The notes below the pieces were generated by a model. That model did no database searches. It worked only from the letters and a program-made list of their open reading frames with translations, and was not told the DNA's origin. 50,358 nt of DNA from a virus. Location: positions 344,770 through 395,127 of IMG/VR virus record IMGVR_UViG_3300024252_000004; one strand, written 5' to 3'. Below, piece by piece: positions 26,144 through 36,762 of the stretch; position 1 is the stretch's first letter, and every line of letters begins with the position of its first letter. Both the position numbers and the translations under genes were made by a program.

Positions 26144-29100
26144 ATGGGTTCTTCAGGCAAAGCAGCGCCGTTCGTGTCATTACATAACCATACTGAATTG
26201 GGTTCCCCATTAGACGGGATGAATGACACCCACGATTTATTCGTGAGGGCAAAAGAAATCGATCATGCAGCAGTGGCTGTCACTGATCACGGTACTATGA
26301 CCGCAATATTCGATGCATGGGAAGCGTCAAAGAAAACGGGTGTACAGTTAATCCCAGGTATGGAAGCGTATTTCGCTAACGATTTATCAGTAAGGAAGAG
26401 TAACCATATGGTCTTCCTTGCCAAGAATGAAATAGGATACAAAAACCTCTTGAGGCTTAGCTATGAGTCCTTCAAGAATCAGGTAAACAGCTACATGGGC
26501 AAAAAGGTTCCGAGAGTATCTTGGAAACACATTGAGAAGTGGAATGAAGGTGTCATTTGCCTTACTGCTTGCTCCAATGGACTTATCGCCAAAACATTGA
26601 TTACAGAAGAAGATGAGGCCAAAGCTATTTGCCATATGAATAGGCTTAACAATATCTTCAAAGATAATTTTTATCTTGAAATCCAGCCGCACTCCCTATA
26701 TCACACGAATAAAAATGGAAGTGTTATTGATCAAGGCGCTTTGAATTCTGCAATGGTTCGCCTATCTCACGATATGGGGATTCCATACGTCGTCACTTGC
26801 GATGCTCATTACAGAGATGCAGAGCACGCTAAGTATCATGATTTCATGCTTGCTGTGAAAGATAAAGCGGCTGTAGATGATCCTGACAGATTCCGTTACG
26901 GAGTTCAGGACATGTATCTTAAGACTCACGAAGAGATTGTCTCTCACTTTGGTCCTGCTATCGCACAGAAAGGAATGGATAATTCGATGAAGATCCTTGC
27001 CGAGTGTGAGAATCCAACATATCTTGAGCCAAAAGGACCGATCCTTCCAAAGTTTCCTGTTAGAGATGAGCCTGACTATAAGGCATTCTCTGGTTGGAGA
27101 GAAAAGAAGGCTGCTCATGTCGAAGAGGATAAAGCGTATCTTCGTTACAAGTGCATGGAAGGGTTCAAAAACATATTCCCAATGTTGCCACTTGAGCAAA
27201 AAAGAGAATATTGGGACAGAGTTAAAAAGGAGCTTGTCATCCTTGAAGATAAGGATTTCTCTTCTTACATGCTCATTGTTGCAGACTACACAAATTGGGC
27301 AAAAGAGCATATGCCTGTCGGACCAGCGAGAGGCTGTTTAGTTGGAAAAACTCATGTTATTATGAAAAATGAAGTCAAAAGGCTTGATCATATAGAAGTA
27401 GGTGACGAGCTATTTTCTCATAGCGGAAAGATTCGAAAAGTTACAGATACTATGAAGTATGAGGTAGACGAAAACCTTTTAGAAATAGAGACATACTACG
27501 GAGATTCAGACCCCCTTGTATTAACAAAAGATCATAAGGTTTTTGCCCAAAAGGCTTTGCGTCCTGATAATTACAATAATTGGGCTGATTCCACTAAAAA
27601 AGCGAGAGCTTCTTGGAAGAAGCCGACTTCGGATATTGAAGAGATTAGCGCAGAAGACTTAAGGGTTGGGGACTGGATATTTTACCCAAATTTGGATTTT
27701 AAAGGTGAAAACAACCTGACTTGGAATATTAAAAAAAATACAGAACTCATTTCTGTAAATTCAGAGTTTGATTATTCTATAAGAGATCTCAGCAAGAAGG
27801 CCGGACTTAGCAGGAGCTTTTTAACAAAAGTTGCTAATAGGCTTCCTCTAAATTTGAAAAATCAGAAAACTAAAGATTGTTTAATTAAGTTATCTGATTC
27901 AATAAGAGGATCTTTTGAAAACATAGAAAGCTGGATTTCTTACTGGAAGATAAATAGCTTCAGAAAGTACCATATAAATAAAGAAATAAAGTTAGATCAA
28001 GATTTAGCTTGGTTATTTGGAAAGTGGATTGCGGACGGATGGATGTCTAAAAGTGGAAAATGGGGAGTATGTTTTCATTCTGATGAAATCGAACAAATGA
28101 AAAGGGTTAAGTTTGTGTTGGAAGGCTTGGGGGTTAATTATATTAAAACTTATGAGCACAAAACGAAAAAGCTTGTTCAGTTCGAAACCTCAAATAAGCC
28201 ACTTTTAATATGGTGGAAATCAATTTTTTCAGAATATGAATTTAGTTCGAAAACTAAATATATCCCTAAAGACTTAATGAGCGTTTCCAGACCTTTGCTG
28301 AGATATCTTATTGCCGGCATTATTGATGGTGATGGTCATATAATGGAAAGCAGAGTTAATGTAACTACTGTTTCTAGAAAACTTGCAGAACAGTTAAAAT
28401 ATTGCTATTTAAGATTTTCACTGCCTTCTTCGATTTCTATTAACAAAAGAATTCATACACACCTTGGGCATACAGAGGAAAGCATATCTTATGCTGTAGA
28501 GGCTCCAAAAGATTCTAATAAAAATAGATATGTTTGGCACAAAACAGACAAAGGTTTCTTTGTAAAAATAAACAAAATATCAGAAAGGAAAGATGTAGAT
28601 TTTGTTTATGACATAACAGTTGATGAGGATCATTCTTATTTGACCACAAATGGTGCAGTCCATAATTCAGCCGCAGGAAGCTTGGTCGCATTCTTAATTG
28701 GATGTACGACCATCAATCCTATGGATTATGGTCTTATCTTTGAGAGATTCCATAATGCACAGAAGACCAGTTTTCCAGATATCGATACAGATTTCGCTGA
28801 ACCCGGAAAGGTTAAGGAATATCTAAAAGCTAAATACGGAGAAGATAAGGTTGCATCAATCTCTAACCTATCAACTATGTCTCCGAAGGTCGCGCTTAAA
28901 GATGCGGCTCGTTCATTGAGACTTGGCGGGGATAAGAGTTCTGCATTCAAAATCGCCAACCATTTAACATCAATTATGCCTGACGCGAATTCTATCGAAG
29001 AAGCGATTGCTGCAAGCATGGCGACTGACCAACAGGATTTCGCAAGGGAAATGAGGCGTTACCCTGAGCTTTACGAGTACGCTACAAAGCTCCAAGGTTT

Positions 29101-30919
29101 GACCAGAAACTGGGGTATGCATGCGGCTGGAGTTGTAATTTCTGATGTACCTCTTTACGAACTTGTTCCTCTTAGGATTGATCAGGTTGACCCGAAGAAT
29201 CCAGACACTTGGATTACTGCAACTCAGTGGGAAAAGAAGCGTTGTGAGAAGTTCGGTCTTGTAAAGATGGATTGTCTTGGTTTGAAAACATTGGTTGTTA
29301 TCGATGATGCTGTAAAAATCATTCAGGATAGAACCGGTGAGGTTCTTGATATGGAGCAAGTAGCATTAGACGATTCAAGCACCTATGATATGATTGGAAG
29401 AGGCGAAACTGCTGGCGTATTTCAGTTGGAATCTTCAATGACCCCATACTGTATCAAGATTAAGCCAAGAGATATCGAAGGAATCTCAGCTATTAATGCA
29501 CTTGGAAGACCTTCTTGCACTAAGGAAGTTAGAAAAGAATACATTGATAGAGTTCTTGGACATGAGCCAGTCAAATTTGATCACCCCAAACTCGAAAGAT
29601 CTTTGGGTGGCACTGCTGGTATTCTTCTGTACGAAGAGTCTGCGATGTATGTTGCGGCTGACGTTGCAGGATGGGACTTCAACCAAGCAGATGGGTTGAG
29701 AAAGCTTTCAAAGTATAAGGGAAGCGATCCTGAGCTTGCATTAAAACTTGAGGCTTCTTTCGTGAATGACTCTGTTGAACATGGAGGACTGAAGTATAAG
29801 GAAGGCATGCATATCTGGAAGAAATTCATTGAGCCTATGAGCGGTTACTCGTTCAACAAAAGTCACTCAATATCTTACTCCAAAATTTCATATTGGACTG
29901 CATGGCTCAGGTGTCACTTCCCAACGGAATTCATGTGCGCTTTGATGAACTCGGAAAACCCGAATTCTGATAAGACTCAAGAATACTTGAATGAGTGTCG
30001 TAAGATGAAAATCGAAATTACACCTCCAAACGTAGCTAAAAGTGGAGGTAACTACGTCGTAACAGATGATAGTAAAATCGCCACAGGCTTGTCCGCTGTC
30101 AAGGGCGTTGGAGACTCTGCCATTATAGAAATCATCTCTGCGGCTCCTGAGTCACTTGTTGAATTCTTTGCTAAAACAGCAGGTAGGAAAGTTAACAAGA
30201 GGGTAATGGAGGCTTTAGCAAAAGCTGGAGCGTTTGATTGTTTCGGGATTACCCGTAAAGACATCTATGAGAACTATGCTAAATACAGAACAAAGGTGAA
30301 CGCTGCCATCAAGAAGGTCAAGGATCGTAAGATCAGGAACCTTATGGAGAGGGAAAACACTCTTGAAATCTTTAAAGCTCTAAAGGCTAAAGAGAAGAAG
30401 GAAATGAAGGCTGGTTACGAGGAGATGATTTGCATCTCAGATGAGGAGCTTGACTCTATCCTTGAGCCAATTTCTTTCGACCAGACTTTTGAAGAGTGGG
30501 ATCGCAAGACTCTTCTTATGAATGAAATGGAAGTTCTTGGGAGAACCATCAGCGGCCAGCTTCATGAAGTATTTGGTTCATTCTTCCGCAGAGGTAGTTC
30601 AATTGTGACTCCGTTATCTAAGGTTCCATCACTTGAAGTGAAAGAGAAAGTTAAGATTGAGGTAATTGTGAAAGCCTTGATTAAGGAATTCAAGATTAAA
30701 AACGGTAAGAATGTTGGAAGAAGGTTTGCTAAGTATTTGGTCGAAGACATTCATGGTGACACTATTGGAATGACCGTTTGGGCTGACGATTATGAAAGGT
30801 ACCGAACAATCCTTAAAGACGGCGTTCCCTTGAAAGCTATTTGTCGAGTGAATGAATTCATGGGTAAAAAAGATTTGGCATTGGCCGTTCTTGAAAACGT
30901 CGCGGGCAAAAGGGTATGA
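26144..30919 (+). CDS. dnaE: DnaE-type DNA polymerase III alpha subunit, interrupted by an intein
   Basis: This is the replicative polymerase, of bacterial C-family type. The N-terminus is a PHP domain (SLHNHTELGS, AVTDHGTMTA). The catalytic aspartates are D879 and D881 in FPDIDTDF and D1043 in VKMDCLGLKTL. Finger and thumb regions and a C-terminal OB-like domain (VIVKALIKEFKIKNGKNVG) follow. Removing the 444-residue intein leaves 1147 residues, the usual size of DnaE. The intein splits the conserved GPARG/SAAGS motif, so the enzyme must be spliced to work. AAGGAAG precedes the start. No beta clamp, epsilon exonuclease or helicase is visible in this window. Confidence 0.95.
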   Translation: MGSSGKAAPFVSLHNHTELGSPLDGMNDTHDLFVRAKEIDHAAVAVTDHGTMTAIFDAWEASKKTGVQLIPGMEAYFANDLSVRKSNHMVFLAKNEIGYKNLLRLSYESFKNQVNSYMGKKVPRVSWKHIEKWNEGVICLTACSNGLIAKTLITEEDEAKAICHMNRLNNIFKDNFYLEIQPHSLYHTNKNGSVIDQGALNSAMVRLSHDMGIPYVVTCDAHYRDAEHAKYHDFMLAVKDKAAVDDPDRFRYGVQDMYLKTHEEIVSHFGPAIAQKGMDNSMKILAECENPTYLEPKGPILPKFPVRDEPDYKAFSGWREKKAAHVEEDKAYLRYKCMEGFKNIFPMLPLEQKREYWDRVKKELVILEDKDFSSYMLIVADYTNWAKEHMPVGPARGCLVGKTHVIMKNEVKRLDHIEVGDELFSHSGKIRKVTDTMKYEVDENLLEIETYYGDSDPLVLTKDHKVFAQKALRPDNYNNWADSTKKARASWKKPTSDIEEISAEDLRVGDWIFYPNLDFKGENNLTWNIKKNTELISVNSEFDYSIRDLSKKAGLSRSFLTKVANRLPLNLKNQKTKDCLIKLSDSIRGSFENIESWISYWKINSFRKYHINKEIKLDQDLAWLFGKWIADGWMSKSGKWGVCFHSDEIEQMKRVKFVLEGLGVNYIKTYEHKTKKLVQFETSNKPLLIWWKSIFSEYEFSSKTKYIPKDLMSVSRPLLRYLIAGIIDGDGHIMESRVNVTTVSRKLAEQLKYCYLRFSLPSSISINKRIHTHLGHTEESISYAVEAPKDSNKNRYVWHKTDKGFFVKINKISERKDVDFVYDITVDEDHSYLTTNGAVHNSAAGSLVAFLIGCTTINPMDYGLIFERFHNAQKTSFPDIDTDFAEPGKVKEYLKAKYGEDKVASISNLSTMSPKVALKDAARSLRLGGDKSSAFKIANHLTSIMPDANSIEEAIAASMATDQQDFAREMRRYPELYEYATKLQGLTRNWGMHAAGVVISDVPLYELVPLRIDQVDPKNPDTWITATQWEKKRCEKFGLVKMDCLGLKTLVVIDDAVKIIQDRTGEVLDMEQVALDDSSTYDMIGRGETAGVFQLESSMTPYCIKIKPRDIEGISAINALGRPSCTKEVRKEYIDRVLGHEPVKFDHPKLERSLGGTAGILLYEESAMYVAADVAGWDFNQADGLRKLSKYKGSDPELALKLEASFVNDSVEHGGLKYKEGMHIWKKFIEPMSGYSFNKSHSISYSKISYWTAWLRCHFPTEFMCALMNSENPNSDKTQEYLNECRKMKIEITPPNVAKSGGNYVVTDDSKIATGLSAVKGVGDSAIIEIISAAPESLVEFFAKTAGRKVNKRVMEALAKAGAFDCFGITRKDIYENYAKYRTKVNAAIKKVKDRKIRNLMERENTLEIFKALKAKEKKEMKAGYEEMICISDEELDSILEPISFDQTFEEWDRKTLLMNEMEVLGRTISGQLHEVFGSFFRRGSSIVTPLSKVPSLEVKEKVKIEVIVKALIKEFKIKNGKNVGRRFAKYLVEDIHGDTIGMTVWADDYERYRTILKDGVPLKAICRVNEFMGKKDLALAVLENVAGKRV
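27335..28666 (+). mobile_element. Intein with LAGLIDADG homing endonuclease, inside DnaE
   Basis: The intein covers DnaE residues 398-841. Its first residue is Cys, in CLVGKTHVIMKN, and it ends with VHN, followed by Ser+1 of the host protein. Intein blocks A (CLVGKTHV), B (a TKDHKVFA-like segment), F (VYDITVDEDHSYLTTNG) and G (AVHN) are visible. The endonuclease part has two LAGLIDADG helices, LFGKWIADGW (about residues 625-634) and LIAGIIDGDG (about 720-729), each with its catalytic Asp, so splicing and homing both look functional. In frame, no stop codons. Confidence 0.93.
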
Positions 30920-31104
30920 GAAACATCAAAGCAAAACGAAACAGGGTCTTCCATAGATCCTGCGGAAGAAAGAAGAAGTTTTCGTCAAAAGACGAAGTAG
31001 CGGAAGCTGCCGACAAAATCTATCTTGATAGAAAAGTCGTTTTGTCTTGGTATCTCTGCACCTTCTGCTTTGGATGGCACTTAACGAAAAGAGAGGGAAA
31101 CTAA
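30916..31104 (+). CDS. Small Cys/His protein
   Basis: This is a 62-residue basic protein with a possible zinc site formed by a Cys in HRSCGRKKKFSS, the pair CTFC and a following His in GWHLTKREG. It resembles small phage zinc-finger proteins of unknown role. It overlaps the dnaE stop by ATGA and directly abuts the next gene. Confidence 0.7.
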   Translation: MRNIKAKRNRVFHRSCGRKKKFSSKDEVAEAADKIYLDRKVVLSWYLCTFCFGWHLTKREGN

Positions 31105-31602
31105 ATGAATTGTGGAAAATGTAAATTTGCAGTAAATCAGGACATGAAGTTTGCTCTAATGAAGAATATTTGTCCAGCCTGTGGCTCTCAACTATTCTCT
31201 GACAATGAGATGCGCGACATATCTTTGTTAAGGAATCGTCTAGGGAAGCAGAGCTTTTCAATAGATTTCTCTGAGGAACTCGCATTCGATATTGCACTGT
31301 TTGTAATGAATGAGATTAAGAATGGTATTGGGCAGAAGTATTTCCAGAAGATGATGACAAACTCAGGACCGCCTATATCGGCAGAAGAGGGTGAGGAAGA
31401 AACTGATGCGGAAGCTAAGGCTCGTATGAGGGCGCAAGTAGCTCGTGAATACGAGGAGCTTCAGGAAATGCCCGAAGAAACGATAACCGTCAGAACGAGG
31501 GCTGAAAGCGCAAATGAAAAAGCTAAGCGTCTAAGAGATATTGCCAGAAAAGCCGGCGTTGGAAGTAAGTCAGGAGCGATGGTAAGAAGGGCAGGCTCAT
31601 GA
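31105..31602 (+). CDS. Zinc-ribbon protein
   Basis: The N-terminus holds a zinc ribbon (CGKC at residues 3-6 and CPACG at about 23-27). The rest is helical with a charged middle (EEGEEETDAEAKARMR, about residues 93-108) and a basic C-terminus. No specific function is recognised. It lies in the replication cluster between dnaE and ssb. Confidence 0.7.
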   Translation: MNCGKCKFAVNQDMKFALMKNICPACGSQLFSDNEMRDISLLRNRLGKQSFSIDFSEELAFDIALFVMNEIKNGIGQKYFQKMMTNSGPPISAEEGEEETDAEAKARMRAQVAREYEELQEMPEETITVRTRAESANEKAKRLRDIARKAGVGSKSGAMVRRAGS

Positions 31603-31898
31603 TTAGGACCGTCGCTGGGCGCATAGTTGATATGACGAATGCTGAATATGAGTACTGCGAAGAACTCATGAAGGTTTTTGGAAAATCTGTTTTCGCTGAC
31701 ACATTCCAGTCTGATGACGAGGGTAGGATATTATCAGTCACCCCGTCCACGACGGACCCGACCTCGATGGCCATCATCTTTTTTCTGCTAAACTTAACAA
31801 TGAATCAAAGGTTAAGAGCGGTTGATTCAAAATTGAACAAACTGGAATTTCTGGAAAACAGAGTTTCGGAGCTTGAAAAGAGGTTGAATGATGAGTAG
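31599..31898 (+). CDS. Small hypothetical protein with C-terminal coiled coil
   Basis: This 99-residue protein has a hydrophobic stretch, SMAIIFFLLNLTMNQRL (about residues 56-72), followed by a short coiled coil ending LENRVSELEKRLNDE. The stretch could be a membrane helix or a buried coiled-coil core. It overlaps the genes on both sides. Confidence 0.6.
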   Translation: MIRTVAGRIVDMTNAEYEYCEELMKVFGKSVFADTFQSDDEGRILSVTPSTTDPTSMAIIFFLLNLTMNQRLRAVDSKLNKLEFLENRVSELEKRLNDE

Positions 31899-32469
31899 TT
31901 TTCTTAAAGTTGCAGATCTAAGCTATTTTACGATAGCTGCTTTGGATACTTCAGAGATTGATAAAATCGCTGCATGGTTTCCGAAGGGCGGAGTGGTTGA
32001 CGTAAACATTGCTGAACGTGGAATGATTTATTCTCTTCATGGGCAGAATGTATGTCAGGAGCATATTGCCAAGATTGATATTTGGATCGGATATAAAGAG
32101 TCTGAAAAGAACAGAGCGTGGTTTGGCGCAATTGGTAGAGCGAAGGCAGCAGGATATAAAACGGTTAAAGATAAAGAGTGGTTTGGAAACGCTGACGATG
32201 AGTACATTGATGCGCTTAATGAGCTAACTTTGGCGAAGGCTGCTAAGAAATATTTTGAGAATAAAGCCGGCAATTTTTCAAGCTGGCACTATGCTTTCAA
32301 GACTTTCCTTAATAGAGATTATTCTCTCGAACGGCTTGGAAATGTCCAGTCGAACGGGTATAATATAGGGAGAGACTTAGGGTCGGAATTACACTCCACC
32401 GACCCAGAATCAACAGAAGTTGATGAAAAAAACTGGGGTGATACTGAAGACGATACGATGTGGAAATAG
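31888..32469 (+). CDS. Hypothetical protein next to ssb
   Basis: This is a 193-residue protein with no recognised domain. The middle (NRAWFGAIGRAKAAGYKTVK, then a long helix ending FENKAGNFSSWHYAFKTFLN) is helical and basic; the C-terminus is acidic. Its size, helical layout and place just ahead of ssb would fit a UvsY-type recombination mediator, but the similarity is weak and only a suggestion. Starts at 31888 and 31891 are possible. Confidence 0.6.
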   Translation: MMSSFLKVADLSYFTIAALDTSEIDKIAAWFPKGGVVDVNIAERGMIYSLHGQNVCQEHIAKIDIWIGYKESEKNRAWFGAIGRAKAAGYKTVKDKEWFGNADDEYIDALNELTLAKAAKKYFENKAGNFSSWHYAFKTFLNRDYSLERLGNVQSNGYNIGRDLGSELHSTDPESTEVDEKNWGDTEDDTMWK

Positions 32470-32475
32470 TCCCAT

Positions 32476-32495
32476 TTGCTATAACTTTTTAGCAA
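32476..32495 (+). promoter_or_regulatory. Inverted repeat with TATAACTT ahead of ssb
   Basis: TTGCTA (32476-32481) and TAGCAA (32490-32495) flank TAACTTTT; the sequence TATAACTT (32480-32487) spans the left side of the repeat. It lies 55 bases ahead of the ssb start and may be a promoter or operator. A similar TATAACTA occurs at 33860. Confidence 0.35.
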
Positions 32496-32534
32496 GGACT
32501 CACGATAAAACAAAGTCAATAAGGAGAAACTTAA

Positions 32535-33182
32535 ATGGCAGATTTAACATTTGGTGAAGTAGATTGGAATGATCCTGAGGTAGATTCAGGTGGCCGTGGA
32601 CCGCGCACAGAGTTCATGAGATTAGAGCAGGGTTCGAGCGTAGTTCGTGTCATGGGCCAGCCAATCAAATTCTATGTAAACTGGGTAGATACCACTGAGG
32701 GCAAGCGCAGAAAGGTAAACACCCCAATCGAGGATGCCGGCCTTGTCGATAAGCTTGAGGAAGCTGGATTTAAGCGTTCAACCCGTTGGTTGCTTAAGGT
32801 TCTGGATCGTTCCGACGACACTTTCAAGCTTCTTGAGGTTGGCCCCCAGATTTTCAAGGGCATCCGCGATCTCGTTCAGAACCCGAAGTGGGGCAAGGTT
32901 ACTTCTTATGATGTAACTATCAACAGAGGACCCAAGGGTCAACAGCCTCTCTACAATGTGTATCCTGATCCTAAGGAAGCATTGGCCGCAGAACTCCAGG
33001 GAACCTGGAAGGACTTCAATGAGAGCCTCAACATTGAGAGACTCATTACTCCATCCGATCCTGCTCATGTATATGAGCTTCTTGGTTGGGCACCTCCAGG
33101 CGCTGCGTCTGAGTCCGCTTCGGCCGAGACTGAGACTCCAGCCGAGGGTGGCGAAAGCTTTGAATTCGAATTTGATGGTTGA
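32535..33182 (+). CDS. gp32-like single-stranded DNA-binding protein
   Basis: This is a 215-residue protein of the gp32-like OB-fold type seen in large phages: RTEFMRLEQGSSVVRVMGQP, then RWLLKVLDRSDDTFKLLEVG and the pattern PKWGKVTSYDVTINRG. The C-terminal tail is acidic and ends SFEFEFDG, as expected for SSBs that recruit replication partners through the tail. AAGGAGAAAC precedes the start. A strong terminator follows. Codon use is richer in GGC and CGC than most neighbours, compatible with high expression. Confidence 0.7.
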   Translation: MADLTFGEVDWNDPEVDSGGRGPRTEFMRLEQGSSVVRVMGQPIKFYVNWVDTTEGKRRKVNTPIEDAGLVDKLEEAGFKRSTRWLLKVLDRSDDTFKLLEVGPQIFKGIRDLVQNPKWGKVTSYDVTINRGPKGQQPLYNVYPDPKEALAAELQGTWKDFNESLNIERLITPSDPAHVYELLGWAPPGAASESASAETETPAEGGESFEFEFDG

Positions 33183-33210
33183 TCCTCAAAATTGAATATC
33201 TGAAATTCAC

Positions 33211-33254
33211 AAAGAACCCCCGTACATTTCAGCAGACGTGTACGGGGGTTCTTT
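33211..33254. terminator. Strong terminator after ssb
   Basis: A perfect 16-bp stem (33211-33226 and 33239-33254, 12-base loop) begins with AAAGAA and ends with TTCTTT, so it can work in both directions. It closes the dnaE-ssb unit and also faces the end of the minus-strand resolvase gene. Confidence 0.9.
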
Positions 33255-33284
33255 GTTTGGAGAAAAGTGACCATGAAAGAAGTT

Positions 33285-33827
33285 TTAGATGAGTTGCTCT
33301 TTAGATAAAAAATAAGCAACACCAATGACAATGCTGTCAGCTTCATCTTCGCACTCTTTTTTAACGTTCCCAATCTTGTTAAGATGCGTTTTGTAATTTA
33401 AAAACTCTTTGGCGAAAATGATTGAATCTTCCTTCTCTTTTATCTCAAAATCATAAGAGTTCTTGATTAACTTTCTTGCAGTATTTACATTTATTGCGAT
33501 TATTTTAGATATCCCATTTTGATATGCACATAGCCTAACTGTTTCATTGAATACACTTAAGATTCTAATTGTATTTGCAGAGCTTTTACCTTTCGGAAAT
33601 TTTAAAGCATAATCTTCCACCGCAAATATGTCCGGCTGATGTTCTTCAATAAGTTCTTTTATTGCCTTGCAGGCATCATCAAGTCTTAGATGAAGAAGTC
33701 CGGCAGCCTTTTTTTTAGTAAGAGGCTTTATATGGCCATATTTATGCAAGCTGATCAAATTGCTTTCTATAATAAAAGTTGACCAACCAATGGTAGCACT
33801 AGATATATCTAGTGATAAAATTTTCAT
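33285..33827 (-). CDS. RuvC-like Holliday junction resolvase
   Basis: This is the only gene on the minus strand in the window. The 180-residue protein has the RNase-H-like fold of RuvC: LSLDISSATIGWS with the first Asp (D7), the central FAVEDYALKFPKG (a Glu-Asp pair), and C-terminal ECEDEADSIVIGVAY with the last acidic residues. It probably cuts branched DNA before packaging or during recombination. AAGGAGTT lies upstream of the start on the minus strand. It diverges from the HNH gene at 33892 around a shared inverted repeat, and may have entered with it. Confidence 0.8.
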   Translation of the reverse strand: MKILSLDISSATIGWSTFIIESNLISLHKYGHIKPLTKKKAAGLLHLRLDDACKAIKELIEEHQPDIFAVEDYALKFPKGKSSANTIRILSVFNETVRLCAYQNGISKIIAINVNTARKLIKNSYDFEIKEKEDSIIFAKEFLNYKTHLNKIGNVKKECEDEADSIVIGVAYFLSKEQLI

Positions 33828-33840
33828 AAGAACTCCTTGT

Positions 33841-33890
33841 ATGACTTCAGTTTTTGTAGTATAACTAACTTATACCAAAACTGAGGTCAT
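33841..33890. promoter_or_regulatory. Inverted repeat with divergent -10-like elements between resolvase and HNH gene
   Basis: The arms ATGACTTCAGTTTT (33841-33854) and AAAACTGAGGTCAT (33877-33890) pair with one G-T wobble in RNA. The loop holds GTATAA (33859-33864) and TTATAC (33870-33875), so both strands have a TATAA-type box. The GAGG ribosome site of the HNH gene (33883-33886) is inside the right arm. A transcript from upstream would hide the site, while one begun in the loop would not. Confidence 0.6.
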
Positions 33891-33891
33891 A

Positions 33892-36280
<2,389 letters not shown>

Positions 36281-36281
36281 G

Positions 36282-36752
36282 ATGATTTGTTCTAAATGCG
36301 GAAAGAATAAAGATTTAGACCATTTTCATTTCAGGAAAGAAAGTGGAAAGTATCGAAAACAGTGCAGGGATTGCTTTAATCAAAAGTGTTCAGAATATAG
36401 AAAGAAGAATTCTGAAACAATTAAGGCAAGGAACTACAAATACAGCAGAACAGTTGATGGCAGATTTGCGAGCTTTAAGGCATTAGCCAAAACTAAAGGC
36501 ATTGAGCAAAAATTAACAAAAGAGGACTTTGAGGAATTACAAACTAACCAATGCAACTACTGTGGAGATAATTTCGATAGAGGTACCGGATATGGGATTG
36601 ATAGAGTTGATTCTAATATTGGGTATTACAAAGAAAACTCCGTAGCATGTTGTAGCAAATGTAATTTCGCGAAACACGAATTAGAATATAACGAATTTGT
36701 TCAGCATATTTTGAAAATGGCAAAACACATTGGGCTAAATCACAAATACTAA
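36282..36752 (+). CDS. Free-standing HNH homing endonuclease
   Basis: This 156-residue protein has the same layout as the endonuclease at 6534: an N-terminal zinc finger (CSKCGKNKDLDHF to CRDCFNQKC), a linker, then an HNH core with CNYCG, GIDRVDSNIGYYKEN and CCSKCNFAKHELEYN. It starts 2 bases after the groEL stop with no good ribosome site, so it probably depends on translation of groEL. Its own end, coding GLNHKY, nearly repeats the end of groEL (GMNHKY). Confidence 0.9.
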   Translation: MICSKCGKNKDLDHFHFRKESGKYRKQCRDCFNQKCSEYRKKNSETIKARNYKYSRTVDGRFASFKALAKTKGIEQKLTKEDFEELQTNQCNYCGDNFDRGTGYGIDRVDSNIGYYKENSVACCSKCNFAKHELEYNEFVQHILKMAKHIGLNHKY

Positions 36753-36762
36753 GGAGACATAA

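Noticed and set aside
33273-33308. 11-codon frame MKEVLDELLFR after the ssb terminator
   Set aside because: It has GGAG upstream, but it is very short and antisense to the end of the resolvase gene; it could be the remnant of a gene cut by the insertion, with no evidence either way.
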